Assembly: GCA_965214435.1 (NCBI GenBank)
Contig: OZ243960.1
Coordinates: 310,001 to 374,000, forward strand
Length of the DNA stretch: 64,000 nt
Reading direction: 5' to 3'
From: Rubrobacter_A sp965214435
Lineage (GTDB): Bacteria; Actinomycetota; Rubrobacteria; Rubrobacterales; Rubrobacteraceae
Shown: in pieces, positions 43,557 to 51,321 of the stretch
How the letters are laid out: each line of letters begins with the position of its first letter
How positions within the stretch are numbered: the first letter of the stretch is position 1
The notes under the pieces: generated by a model
Databases searched by the model: none
Told to the model about the DNA's origin: nothing
Seen by the model: only the letters and a program-made list of their open reading frames with translations
Program-made: the position numbers and the translations under genes

Positions 43557-44291
43557 CTACCCCGCTTCGCGGCCGGTAGTAGCGAAGCCCATCACCGGCG
43601 CGGGCTCGCCGTAGACCGCTTTGTAGAGGCCGTCGAGCATGACAGAGCGGGCGTCGAGCGAGCGCAGCGCGCCCTCGCGGACTCTGCGCTGTCCTTCCTC
43701 GTCTCTAGCGTAGGGGGCGACAGCGTCCATCATTATGCGGGCGTGCTCGACGTCCATCGTGACGTGGCTGATGAATATTTCCAGGTCTTTATCCGAGAGG
43801 CCGGCGGATTTCTTCAGACCTTCGCTGAGGCGGGCGTAGATCGGGGGTACCGGCCACTCGCTCGCCGGCCCGAGCGCCCCGAGCCCGAGCCGGAAGTCCG
43901 GATCCCGCGTCAACTCCCGGTGGGCGGATATGTACAGATCTATCTCCGGCAGCGTCGGCGGCTCCTCCCACTCCTCCTCGCTCATCCCGAGCGCCCGCAG
44001 GAAGCGCCGGTACAGGGCGGGGTGGGTCTCTTCGGGGTTGAGCGCGCCGTACTCATCGAAGAGGATTCCGGCCAAGGCGAGTTGCAAGGACTCGCCGTGA
44101 CCGCAGTTCGAGATCAGGGCCGCCAGGTACAACCGGCTCACCCGCACGTGCCGATAGTACTGGACGGCGAACGTCCTCACCCCCTCCGGCTCCGCACCCT
44201 CATCCCCGAAACGCGAGAGAAACGGGTGCACCAGCGCCGGATGCCCGATGACCTCCCGCTTTAACTTGCTGAAAAATTCTGCCGTATCCAA
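43557..44291 (-). CDS. TenA/PqqC-like heme-oxygenase-fold protein (iron-containing redox family)
   Basis: A 244-residue all-helical protein. Candidate metal ligands are in ILFDEYGALNPEETHPALY and the C-terminal MDVEHARIMMDAV. This pattern resembles the heme-oxygenase-like di-iron oxidases and CADD/PqqC proteins more than thiaminase TenA. TTG 44291 follows AGGAGGT. It heads the minus-strand repair/lipoate cluster; the substrate is unknown. Confidence 0.75.
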   Translation of the reverse strand: MDTAEFFSKLKREVIGHPALVHPFLSRFGDEGAEPEGVRTFAVQYYRHVRVSRLYLAALISNCGHGESLQLALAGILFDEYGALNPEETHPALYRRFLRALGMSEEEWEEPPTLPEIDLYISAHRELTRDPDFRLGLGALGPASEWPVPPIYARLSEGLKKSAGLSDKDLEIFISHVTMDVEHARIMMDAVAPYARDEEGQRRVREGALRSLDARSVMLDGLYKAVYGEPAPVMGFATTGREAG

Positions 44292-44395
44292 CCCGTTACC
44301 TCCTGAACGCTCCGTAGTGTCACCTAGTTTATCCCGGCTCGCACCTTACTACCGTGTCGAACCCGGAAATAGCAGTTTTCCAGGCAATTTACCCG

Positions 44396-44422
44396 TTGGA
44401 AAACGTACCGGCGCGGTATAAT
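44396..44422 (+). promoter_or_regulatory. Promoter giving a leaderless transcript
   Basis: TTGGAA at 44396-44401 and exact TATAAT at 44417-44422, spacer 15 bases. The ATG at 44429 begins seven bases after the -10, which is where transcription would start, and there is no Shine-Dalgarno sequence. Confidence 0.65.
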
Positions 44423-44428
44423 TACGCT

Positions 44429-44989
44429 ATGACAGATACGATCAATAATCGGCAGGAGTGGCTCTCGGTACCCCGGCGACAGGACGGGGAGCGGCTCGAC
44501 CCGCACGTCTACGCGCGGGGGGTAAATGGGTTGACCGTCGAGGAAGCTGTAGGGCGGGCTTACCCGCGGGTGATGGGGATACTGGCCCGGAGCGGCGAGC
44601 GATACTCGGAGTTCGAGGGGGAGTTGGTACGCCAGACGGTCCGGGCGTGCCTGATCTCGCAGGTCTCAAGGGCTAACCTCTACCGCATCGCGGGCATTCT
44701 GGTCGCTGACCGGCGCGACGAGGGCGCCCATCTCGGGACCTCGTTAGCCCTCGCCTACGTAGCAGCCCTCCGGAAAGCCTTCCTGCGGGAGCTGGCCGTC
44801 GGTGAGCGGGTGTTAACGTCGGAGGGTGTCGGGGAGATCCGCTATATCTCTGGGAATGGGACCCACGCCGCTGTGATGCTCGATCACGGCCCGGAAACTT
44901 GGCTGACCGTAGAAAAAGTTTCTCGCCTAGAACGCGAGCCGGGAACCTCCGGTCCAGCCTTTACTGCCGGCCTTCGACAGGCGTCCTAA
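44429..44989 (+). CDS. Hypothetical protein with helical domain and C-terminal beta domain
   Basis: A 186-residue protein. The N-terminal two thirds are helical (residues 30-120), and the end (GERVLTSEGVGEIRYISG, then HAAVMLDHGPETWLTVEKV) looks like a small SH3- or KOW-like beta barrel. No family is recognised. The ATG at 44429 is placed exactly at the predicted transcription start, so a longer N-terminus is unlikely. A DNA- or RNA-binding role would be speculation. Confidence 0.6.
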   Translation: MTDTINNRQEWLSVPRRQDGERLDPHVYARGVNGLTVEEAVGRAYPRVMGILARSGERYSEFEGELVRQTVRACLISQVSRANLYRIAGILVADRRDEGAHLGTSLALAYVAALRKAFLRELAVGERVLTSEGVGEIRYISGNGTHAAVMLDHGPETWLTVEKVSRLEREPGTSGPAFTAGLRQAS

Positions 44990-45144
44990 TAAACCGTCTG
45001 AACTACTGGACAGCTTAAATTAGTCCGTGGAAATAGGACCTACCGTTGCCTAACATAGTTTCTTTAAATTAGCAGGTTCCTTTGTCTTATCTATAATAAA
45101 CCTGCTCTATCTAATCAGTATGTAGTGAGATAATTCTATTACTA

Positions 45145-45675
45145 TTATCTGCTCAAAAGACCTAATGTAACATTGCCCAAGTAGCCTAATATGGGAAGTG
45201 TCGCGCTAACAAAAGATAAAATCGTAAGGACAGTACTGCCTCGGTCAGAAGTCTTTTGCAGAGAATCTCGCTGCTGGGCTTCCTCAAAGGTTGCAGCAAT
45301 GCCGAAGAATATCATTCCACCACCAATAAGAGCTAGAATGAGCACTATTACTTTCACTACAGCAGTTAAGATCAGATTAGGCAGTACATAAGTTGCCAAC
45401 ACATGAAGGGTAGCGGCGACGGCAAAAAACGCCATGCCTACTCCGAACCACGAAAGCGCTTCACTCTGAAGTAGCCTACTGAGTTCATTGAAAGCTCCGA
45501 AGAAGCTGACACCTATACTCAGGCCACCTAGCGTGTAGCAAACCCATTCGAGAACACCAGAGAGGTCAATATACCAAGGCGCAATCCACAATAAGGTTGT
45601 TAGCCAACCGAAGATAGCTGCTACTGCAAATCCTCAGTATACAGATGTCTCGGCATCATTCGAAGGCTCACTCAT
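45145..45675 (-). pseudogene. Membrane protein gene with in-frame TGA
   Basis: From ATG 45675 the frame reads MSEPSNDAETSVY, then TGA at 45634-45636, then continues without shift GFAVAAIFGWLTTLLWIAPW to 45145. The whole frame of 177 codons would encode four or five transmembrane helices. The TGA may come from a former TGG codon, or it may be a sequencing error. Re-initiation at TTG 45591 would give 148 residues, without a ribosome site. The DNA is visibly richer in A+T than its neighbours, which suggests acquisition from elsewhere. No family recognised. Confidence 0.55.
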
Positions 45676-45860
45676 AGCCCTTATTCTATTGTTTAAAAAT
45701 TGGACTTTTCCTCTTCCACATTAAACCAAGCCATCTTCTAATCAGTACGCAAGGTAAAAGCCTTAGCCCGTTGGAGGCTCAGATGCGAGAAGAGGGTTTT
45801 CGGCGGTGGTGGTACTTCTGCTGTAGTGTATGTTTCAGCCTCAAAGATGGGAGTGTGGGT

Positions 45861-46784
45861 ATGGAAGGTTCGAAACAGAAGGCGCGGGTGATCTGCAACC
45901 CGAACTCGGGTGGTGGCGACTACGACCCGGATGCGGTCCGCCGGGAGCTAGGAGACCTGGATATAGAGTGGATCAACACCGAGAGCGCCGACCATGCCGA
46001 ACAGGTAGCCCGGGAATACGAGGAAGGGTTGCTGATCGTCGTCGGCGGCGACGGCGCGGTGACGAGGGTCGTTAACGGGCTCGGGCAAGCCGGCTTCCCG
46101 GAAGGGGTGACGCTGGCGATCCTACCGACGGGTACCGGCAACGACCTCGCCTCGACCCTTGCTATCCCCGAGGACTACGACGGGGCGGAAGACGCCATCC
46201 GGGCAGCGCGGGTGCGGAGCCTGGACGTGATGCGGGTCCGCTCCGAGGAGGCCGGGGAGCACTTCGTGTTGAACGTGGTGACCGGCGGCATCGGGGCCGA
46301 GACCACCGAGAGGGCCGACGGCGAAATGAAAGAACGCTGGGGAAAGCTCGCTTACCTGCGGGCTTCTTTAGAGGTGGGCCGCGAGTTCGAGGTCCGCGAG
46401 GCGACGCTGACCCTCGACGGAGAGGAGCGCAAGATCAACGCGGTAAACGTCGCTGTCGGTAACGGCCGTTACGCTGGTGGCGGCTGGCTCGCGGCACCAC
46501 GGGCTAACCCCGAGGATGGTCTTCTGGACCTCGTGATCATAGAAGACATCGGCCTCGGCGACTTCCTCTCGATGACCCCCGCGGCCCTCGCCAGCTCAGA
46601 TTACCTGGACAAGAACGGTGTCTTTTATAAGCGGGCGAAGGAGATCCGGATCGACACCGAGCCACCGGGCTTGCAGTTTACCGCCGATGGAGAGGTGATC
46701 GGGGGCGAACCCGTCGAGTTCGCCGTAATACCGCAGGCACTCAAAGTTATCGTGGGACCGGACTATACTCCGGAGCAAAAATGA
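45861..46784 (+). CDS. Diacylglycerol kinase family lipid kinase
   Basis: A 307-residue protein with the DAGK catalytic domain: VICNPNSGGGDYDPD, LLIVVGGDGAVTRVVNGL and ILPTGTGNDLASTL, the last two being the ATP-binding GGDG and GTGND motifs. The C-terminal beta sandwich contains VAVGNGRYAGGGWLAAP and ADGEVI. ATG 45861 follows GGGAGTG; the upstream in-frame codons lie in the low-GC patch and look non-coding. It likely phosphorylates diacylglycerol or a related lipid. Its stop overlaps the next gene's start. Confidence 0.9.
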   Translation: MEGSKQKARVICNPNSGGGDYDPDAVRRELGDLDIEWINTESADHAEQVAREYEEGLLIVVGGDGAVTRVVNGLGQAGFPEGVTLAILPTGTGNDLASTLAIPEDYDGAEDAIRAARVRSLDVMRVRSEEAGEHFVLNVVTGGIGAETTERADGEMKERWGKLAYLRASLEVGREFEVREATLTLDGEERKINAVNVAVGNGRYAGGGWLAAPRANPEDGLLDLVIIEDIGLGDFLSMTPAALASSDYLDKNGVFYKRAKEIRIDTEPPGLQFTADGEVIGGEPVEFAVIPQALKVIVGPDYTPEQK

Positions 46785-47584
46785 AGATAGCTCAGATCTC
46801 GGACATCCACGTCGGGTCGGGGAAGCACGACCCAAAGCTAATATCCGCCGCCGTCGAGGAGATCAACGCGTTCGCGCCGGACCTAGTCGCCGTCGCCGGA
46901 GACCTGACCGAGACGGGTCACCGGGGGCAGTTCGAGGAAGTCAAGGAGTACCTGGACCGGCTGGAGTGCCCGAACGTCATCGTGGTCATGGGCAATAAAG
47001 ACGCCAAGAACGTTGGGCTCCGGCACTTCAAGAGCCTCTTCGGACCCCGGCAGCGGGCGCTCACGCTCCAGGTCCCGGAAGGCGAGGCGAAGGTCGTCGG
47101 GCTCGACTCGACCAGGACGGACCTCGACGTGGGCGAGGTCGGCGCCGACAGCTATCCCTGGCTCGACTCGGAGTTACGCGGCTGGGACCGGGGACCAAAG
47201 ATCGTCGTGTTACACCACCACCTCATGGCGGTGCCGGGCACGGGCCTCGACTCTGGCATCCTGCTGGACGCCGGGGATCTGATGGCTATCCTGCAAGACC
47301 TCGAAGTAGACCTGGTCCTCGCCGCCCACCGACACGTACCGTACTTCTGGAACATCTCCGGCGTGCGGGTGGTCCACTCCGGGACGACTTCGAGCTTCCA
47401 GATCCGGGGTCTCATCCCTCCCTCGTACAACGTCATAGAGCTCGGCCCTGAAGAGGTCACCGTTACGATGCAGCAACCGGGTGAAGGTAAAGAGGGCAGG
47501 AACCAGCTCGCGAGCTTCGCCCGCTCCCCGGCGAAAACCAGCAGGCTCTACCCGGCACTCGAGTGGTTCGTCGGCTACGGCTGA
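46781..47584 (+). CDS. Calcineurin-like metallophosphoesterase
   Basis: A 267-residue enzyme with DIHVG (Asp8, His10), AGDLTETG (Asp41), LHHH and HRH metal motifs. The usual GNHD reads GNKD (Asn72, Lys73), so the His that commonly assists the leaving group is replaced; the second-site GHTH reads AHRH. Activity may be altered. The ATG overlaps the lipid kinase stop by four bases (ATGA), so the two genes are coupled and may act on related lipid phosphates. Confidence 0.88.
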   Translation: MKIAQISDIHVGSGKHDPKLISAAVEEINAFAPDLVAVAGDLTETGHRGQFEEVKEYLDRLECPNVIVVMGNKDAKNVGLRHFKSLFGPRQRALTLQVPEGEAKVVGLDSTRTDLDVGEVGADSYPWLDSELRGWDRGPKIVVLHHHLMAVPGTGLDSGILLDAGDLMAILQDLEVDLVLAAHRHVPYFWNISGVRVVHSGTTSSFQIRGLIPPSYNVIELGPEEVTVTMQQPGEGKEGRNQLASFARSPAKTSRLYPALEWFVGYG

Positions 47585-47647
47585 CCCCGGCACAGCTACA
47601 CGGCCCGCAAGCGGTGGAGTCCCGCGAGTTCGTGCTAGCATAGGAAA

Positions 47648-47893
47648 ATGGACAGCGTAAAGGTACTCTTTTTCGGCGCGGCGGCCGACCGGGCCGGTGC
47701 CCGCGAGGTTAAACTACAGGCGTCGGGTACGACGGTTGGGGAACTGTGGCCGCTGCTTACCGAGCAGTACCCGGGGCTCTCGCCCATGCAGGGGACGCTG
47801 GCTTTCGCCGTCAACGGCGAGTACGCCCGCAAGGAAGACCCCGTATCTCCCGGCGACGAGGTCGCCGTTCTGCCGCCGGTCTCTGGCGGATGA
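47648..47893 (+). CDS. moaD: Molybdopterin synthase small subunit MoaD
   Basis: An 81-residue ubiquitin-like protein ending in PPVSGG, the double glycine that carries the thiocarboxylate. FFGAAADRAG and FAVNGEYARKED are typical. The stop overlaps the moaE start by four bases. AGGAAA precedes the ATG. Confidence 0.93.
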   Translation: MDSVKVLFFGAAADRAGAREVKLQASGTTVGELWPLLTEQYPGLSPMQGTLAFAVNGEYARKEDPVSPGDEVAVLPPVSGG

Positions 47894-48327
47894 TCTCCAT
47901 CACCACCGACCGGATAGACGTCGGCTCGCTCCTCACGGACGCTTTCCGGCCGGACTGCGGCGCGGTTTCGAGCTTTATGGGGACGACGCGGGTGGACGAA
48001 GCCGGGGAAGGAGCCGAGGTCGAGTACCTGGAGTACGAGGCTTACCGTCCGATGGCCGACCGCAAGCTGGAGGAGATAGAAGCCGAGATCCACGACCGTT
48101 GGGAGGTTGGGGAGGTGTCTATCGTCCACCGGCTCGGTCGGGTAGACCCTGGAGAGGCGAGCGTCGCCATCGTGGTCTCCGCTCCCCGGCGCGGGGCAGC
48201 ATTTGAGGCCAGCCGCCACGCCATAGAGCGCATAAAGGAGATAGTGCCGATCTGGAAACGCGAGATCTGGTCCGATGGCTACGTGTGGGTCGGTAGCCAG
48301 GTGGGCACCAGAACTTCCGCCGGATAA
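47890..48327 (+). CDS. moaE: Molybdopterin synthase large subunit MoaE
   Basis: A 145-residue protein with GAVSSFMGTTR, YLEYEAYRPMADRKL, VHRLGRVDPGEASVAI and the C-terminal PIWKREIWSDGYVWVG, which carries the catalytic Lys. It converts precursor Z to molybdopterin with MoaD. ATG 47890 is coupled to moaD. No other molybdenum cofactor gene is in the window. Confidence 0.95.
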   Translation: MISITTDRIDVGSLLTDAFRPDCGAVSSFMGTTRVDEAGEGAEVEYLEYEAYRPMADRKLEEIEAEIHDRWEVGEVSIVHRLGRVDPGEASVAIVVSAPRRGAAFEASRHAIERIKEIVPIWKREIWSDGYVWVGSQVGTRTSAG

Positions 48328-48439
48328 TCTCCCGGTCTCTCACTTGTAGAGAATTTCAAAAGGTCCAGAATATTATCCGCCGGGCCAATTACAATTGCCG
48401 GGTGGGGAAGTAAATTGAGCGTTTCACTCGCGGGCAAGT

Positions 48440-49741
48440 TTGGGGGCAGCTTTGGGTAGTTACGATGACCGGCGCGTAGGACTTGAGCAGGAGTTTTTTC
48501 TGGTAGACGAAGCCGGGAGGATCTCCGACCGTGCGGATGAGTTTCTGGAGCTTTTTGAAGAAGCTTCCGGCCTGGACCCGGAGTGTGCCAGGCATATGGT
48601 CGAGGTTAGTACGCCGCCGGTCTCCTCTATAGAAGACCTGGCTGGCGAGTATCTCTTCCGGTTACGGCGCGCGGTGGATGCCGGCCAGGAGCTCGGGCTG
48701 CGGCTCTACCCGCTGGCCGCCTATCCACTACCCGTCACGCCGACGCTGCGCGAAGAGACCCGTTACCAGCTACAGGCGTGGACGCTCGGCTCCGAGAGGT
48801 TCCTGCACGCCGGACGGTGCTCCGGAGCCCACCTGCACCTGGAGTTGCCAGAAGGGGCCGTGGATTCGAGGGTCGGGGTAGCGTACGGTGCTTCGTGGGA
48901 GGCACGAACGGAGTTGCTCAACGTCTACAACCTCGCGACGGCGCTGGACCCGGCGATCATCGCCCTCGGCCGCTCCATGCCGTTCTACCAGGGAGTGGCC
49001 GACGGACGCGCCGCCCGAACAGCCTTCTACCGGGGCTGCCCAGCTATCGCTCCCGAGGGTCTGTACGCGGAGCTACAGGTCGTCGGCGGTCTACTGGACT
49101 ATCCCTCCGGGGTCGAGGATATTGTCAAGCAGCAATTCGACCGCTACCACGCCTGGCTCGGGGCGATGGACCGCGCGGGGGTCGAACGCCGCCTGTTCCT
49201 GGAAGAGAGCGGCCTGCTGGATGCCGCCTGGAACCCGGTCCGCCTGAACGTCAACGGAACCGTGGAACTAAGGAGCATCGACAGTAACTACCCGGAATTT
49301 ATCCTGGCGATAGCCGACCTGGTAAAAAGCGCCGCCGACCGCCTCCGCCACGAAGGGTTGACGGTCGAGCCGTCGCCGGACACGGGGGTCTTTGAGGTCG
49401 CTGGCGGTAAGCTGCGGGTCCCCGGCTTTGCTTTTCTCTCGGGCGAGCTTTTCCGCGAGGCGGCCACGCGGGGCATCGAGAGCCCGGCGGTAACCGCTTA
49501 CCTCGACTCGGTCCTGGAGTTCGCTACCGGTAGTTCCGGCAAGCCGGTGGAGGAGTGGGAACCGTTCAAGACCGGTGGCCGCTACCGGACCACGGAGACC
49601 GAGGTCTTGTCGCGGTTTGGTACCGCCGACGGCGTTATCCACGAAGGCGAGGGCCTCTCTCTAGTGCTGGACGCCTGCGAGCACCTGGAACAAGAGGCGC
49701 TCCCCGCCACCCCGGAAGGTGTAGCGCCCCGCATCCCATAG
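48440..49741 (+). CDS. Glutamate-cysteine ligase family (GCS2/EgtA-type) protein
   Basis: A 433-residue carboxylate-amine ligase. VGLEQEFFLVD at the N-terminus carries the glutamate-binding Glu residues, CARHMVEVSTPP and CSGAHLHLELPE are the ATP/Mg-binding segments, and NGTVELRSIDSNYPEF follows. It could make gamma-glutamylcysteine or another gamma-glutamyl amide; EgtA-like and YbdK-like roles cannot be told apart. The start is TTG 48440 or TTG 48452; GGGGGC before the second favours it slightly. Confidence 0.85.
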   Translation: MGAALGSYDDRRVGLEQEFFLVDEAGRISDRADEFLELFEEASGLDPECARHMVEVSTPPVSSIEDLAGEYLFRLRRAVDAGQELGLRLYPLAAYPLPVTPTLREETRYQLQAWTLGSERFLHAGRCSGAHLHLELPEGAVDSRVGVAYGASWEARTELLNVYNLATALDPAIIALGRSMPFYQGVADGRAARTAFYRGCPAIAPEGLYAELQVVGGLLDYPSGVEDIVKQQFDRYHAWLGAMDRAGVERRLFLEESGLLDAAWNPVRLNVNGTVELRSIDSNYPEFILAIADLVKSAADRLRHEGLTVEPSPDTGVFEVAGGKLRVPGFAFLSGELFREAATRGIESPAVTAYLDSVLEFATGSSGKPVEEWEPFKTGGRYRTTETEVLSRFGTADGVIHEGEGLSLVLDACEHLEQEALPATPEGVAPRIP

Positions 49742-49815
49742 CCCGAGTTTCGTAGTCCGCTTTTCGAGAGAGCTTTAACGGTAGAAAACTACTGCAGATA
49801 TATACTCATCCTTGT

Positions 49816-50310
49816 ATGGGTAAAGAGCGCCAGTCAATGGATATGGACTTCGGGGTTCGGGTGGGGGTGGTGATCGAACGCAGCGGAGCGCTGCTCCTGG
49901 TGCGCCACGAGAAGCCGGACCGCGACCCGTACTGGGTGCTACCCGGCGGCCGCCTGGAACCCGGAGAGACTATACCCGCGTGCGCCGAGCGGGAGGTCGC
50001 CGAAGAGGTCGGGCTAGAGGTCGGCTTTCTCGAAGTCCTCTACATCAGTGAGTTCTTTCAAGAAGACCGCCACACGGTCGATATTACGGCAAAGGTCGAA
50101 GTCCCGGCCGGGCAAGAGCCAGAGCTCGGGAGCGACCCGGAGGTCGAACCCGGCGCCGAGACAACCCTGAAAGACCTGCGCTGGGTCAGGATAGAAGAAC
50201 TCGGGGAGATAAACCTGCTTCCGGGCTGGGTCCGGGACCGGCTCTCCGGTGACGCCGCGCGCGGTTGGCCCAGAGGCGACATCTACTTGAAAGGCTCGGA
50301 TGACCACTAA
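49816..50310 (+). CDS. Nudix hydrolase
   Basis: A 164-residue enzyme with a complete Nudix box, GGRLEPGETIPACAEREV followed by AEEVGLE, which binds Mg2+ and hydrolyses nucleoside diphosphate-X compounds. LLVRHEKPDRDPYWVLPGG precedes it. The substrate is not predictable. It overlaps the CPBP gene by 11 bases. Confidence 0.9.
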   Translation: MGKERQSMDMDFGVRVGVVIERSGALLLVRHEKPDRDPYWVLPGGRLEPGETIPACAEREVAEEVGLEVGFLEVLYISEFFQEDRHTVDITAKVEVPAGQEPELGSDPEVEPGAETTLKDLRWVRIEELGEINLLPGWVRDRLSGDAARGWPRGDIYLKGSDDH

Positions 50311-51025
50311 CTTCCAGACGTTGATGCTGCTGGTGGTACTACAGAACGTCATACTACTCGGGCTCGTCATCGGGCTCTACTACGTCGGGGTGCTTGTATC
50401 CCGAATCTGGGGCGGAAAGGCGAGCTTTTCGCTCGCGCCTCTAGGGTTTACAAAGCCCCGCAGCGGCTACCTCGGTGGGGTCGGGACCGGGGTTTTAGTC
50501 GGGATCCTGGCTTACATAGGGAGCCTGTTTGTCGGCGGGATCACCGCCGTCGTACTCCGCGCGTTCGGCTACTCGGCCGAGAACCAGGCTCAGGAACCTC
50601 TTCTGCGTGGCTTGCAAAGCTACGTCCAGGAGAACCCCGTGGCCGCGATATCCCTGGCCGTGCTGGTAATAGTAATCTTCGGTCCGGCGGTCGAGGAACT
50701 GGTTTTCCGCGGGGCCATCTTTAACGGCCTCTACCGGCTGGGACGCCGGTTCTCACGGAGAGTCGGCGACAGCGAGAGCCACGGTCGCCGGGCGGAAGTA
50801 GCCTCGTTCGCCGCCGCGGCGCTAATGTCTTCGGTGGTTTTCTCTCTACTCCACCTCTCGCCGGTAATTTTGCCCTCTCTGTTTATCCTGGCGCTGGTCT
50901 TGTGCTGGCTTTTCCGCCGGTCGGGCAGCCTGATACCGCCGTTCGTCGCCCACGCGACGTTCAACTCGTTTACTACCATCCTGCTCATACTGAGCGCCCT
51001 CGGCTATATACCCTCACCTGGCTGA
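50300..51025 (+). CDS. CPBP family intramembrane metalloprotease
   Basis: A 241-residue membrane protein with about six helices. The protease motifs are PAVEELVFRGAIFNG (EExxxR), a conserved His in FSLLHLSPV and HATFNSF (HxxxN). Family members are Rce1-like or bacteriocin self-immunity proteases. Start ATG lies inside the Nudix gene end. Target unknown. Confidence 0.9.
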   Translation: MTTNFQTLMLLVVLQNVILLGLVIGLYYVGVLVSRIWGGKASFSLAPLGFTKPRSGYLGGVGTGVLVGILAYIGSLFVGGITAVVLRAFGYSAENQAQEPLLRGLQSYVQENPVAAISLAVLVIVIFGPAVEELVFRGAIFNGLYRLGRRFSRRVGDSESHGRRAEVASFAAAALMSSVVFSLLHLSPVILPSLFILALVLCWLFRRSGSLIPPFVAHATFNSFTTILLILSALGYIPSPG

Positions 51026-51047
51026 GACAAAAAGGTTCTGCGGGCAT

Positions 51048-51263
51048 AAAAAAGGACCCCCGGATAGATAAGCTCCGGGGGTCGTACCCTTTGAGTGTTA
51101 GCAGGTATCTGGTTTTTTGCACGTCCGCCTGCAACTTGCGGGCGAGGCGGAGAAGTAACCTAGTATCCCGCCAGGGTTTTCGATGGGCTCTAGGTCAGAG
51201 CCACCTCTCCCAGAAGATACCTGCCGTTACTACTACTCGATGCGTCTATCTGGATCACCTCCT
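51048..51263 (-). ncRNA. Candidate structured RNA between cinA and the CPBP gene
   Basis: No convincing protein frame exists in 51026-51321. A closing helix pairs 51101-51109 (GCAGGTATC) with 51216-51224 (GATACCTGC), extended by TGG/CCA across a 3-base bulge. Inside are an 8-bp hairpin at 51126-51144 and a 6-bp hairpin at 51186-51202 (GGCTCT/AGAGCC). The first can re-pair as CCGCCT/AGGCGG (51125-51130 with 51145-51150). Read on the minus strand, this multi-branched fold is followed by a U-tailed terminator, the layout of a small RNA or a 3'-UTR element of cinA. No known RNA family was recognised. Confidence 0.45.
51055..51083 (-). terminator. Strong intrinsic terminator
   Basis: A 10-bp stem, GACCCCCGGA with TCCGGGGGTC, and a 9-base loop. 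On the minus strand it is followed, after CC, by six Ts, so it best terminates leftward transcription from the cinA side. It may also stop the rightward CPBP transcript, though the T-run is poor in that direction. Confidence 0.85.
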
Positions 51264-51321
51264 CTCGCGTGCTTACAAGCTGGAGTTTACTACTCCCGCT
51301 CGTATCCGGCAAGAGAGATTT

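Noticed and set aside
45634..45636. In-frame TGA read as selenocysteine or tryptophan
   Set aside because: There is no selenocysteine insertion hairpin or selenoprotein gene in view, and other genes here use TGA as a normal stop.
51250..51263. 3' end of a 16S rRNA gene
   Set aside because: Only 14 bases match; the preceding helix sequence of 16S is absent, so no rRNA gene is annotated.
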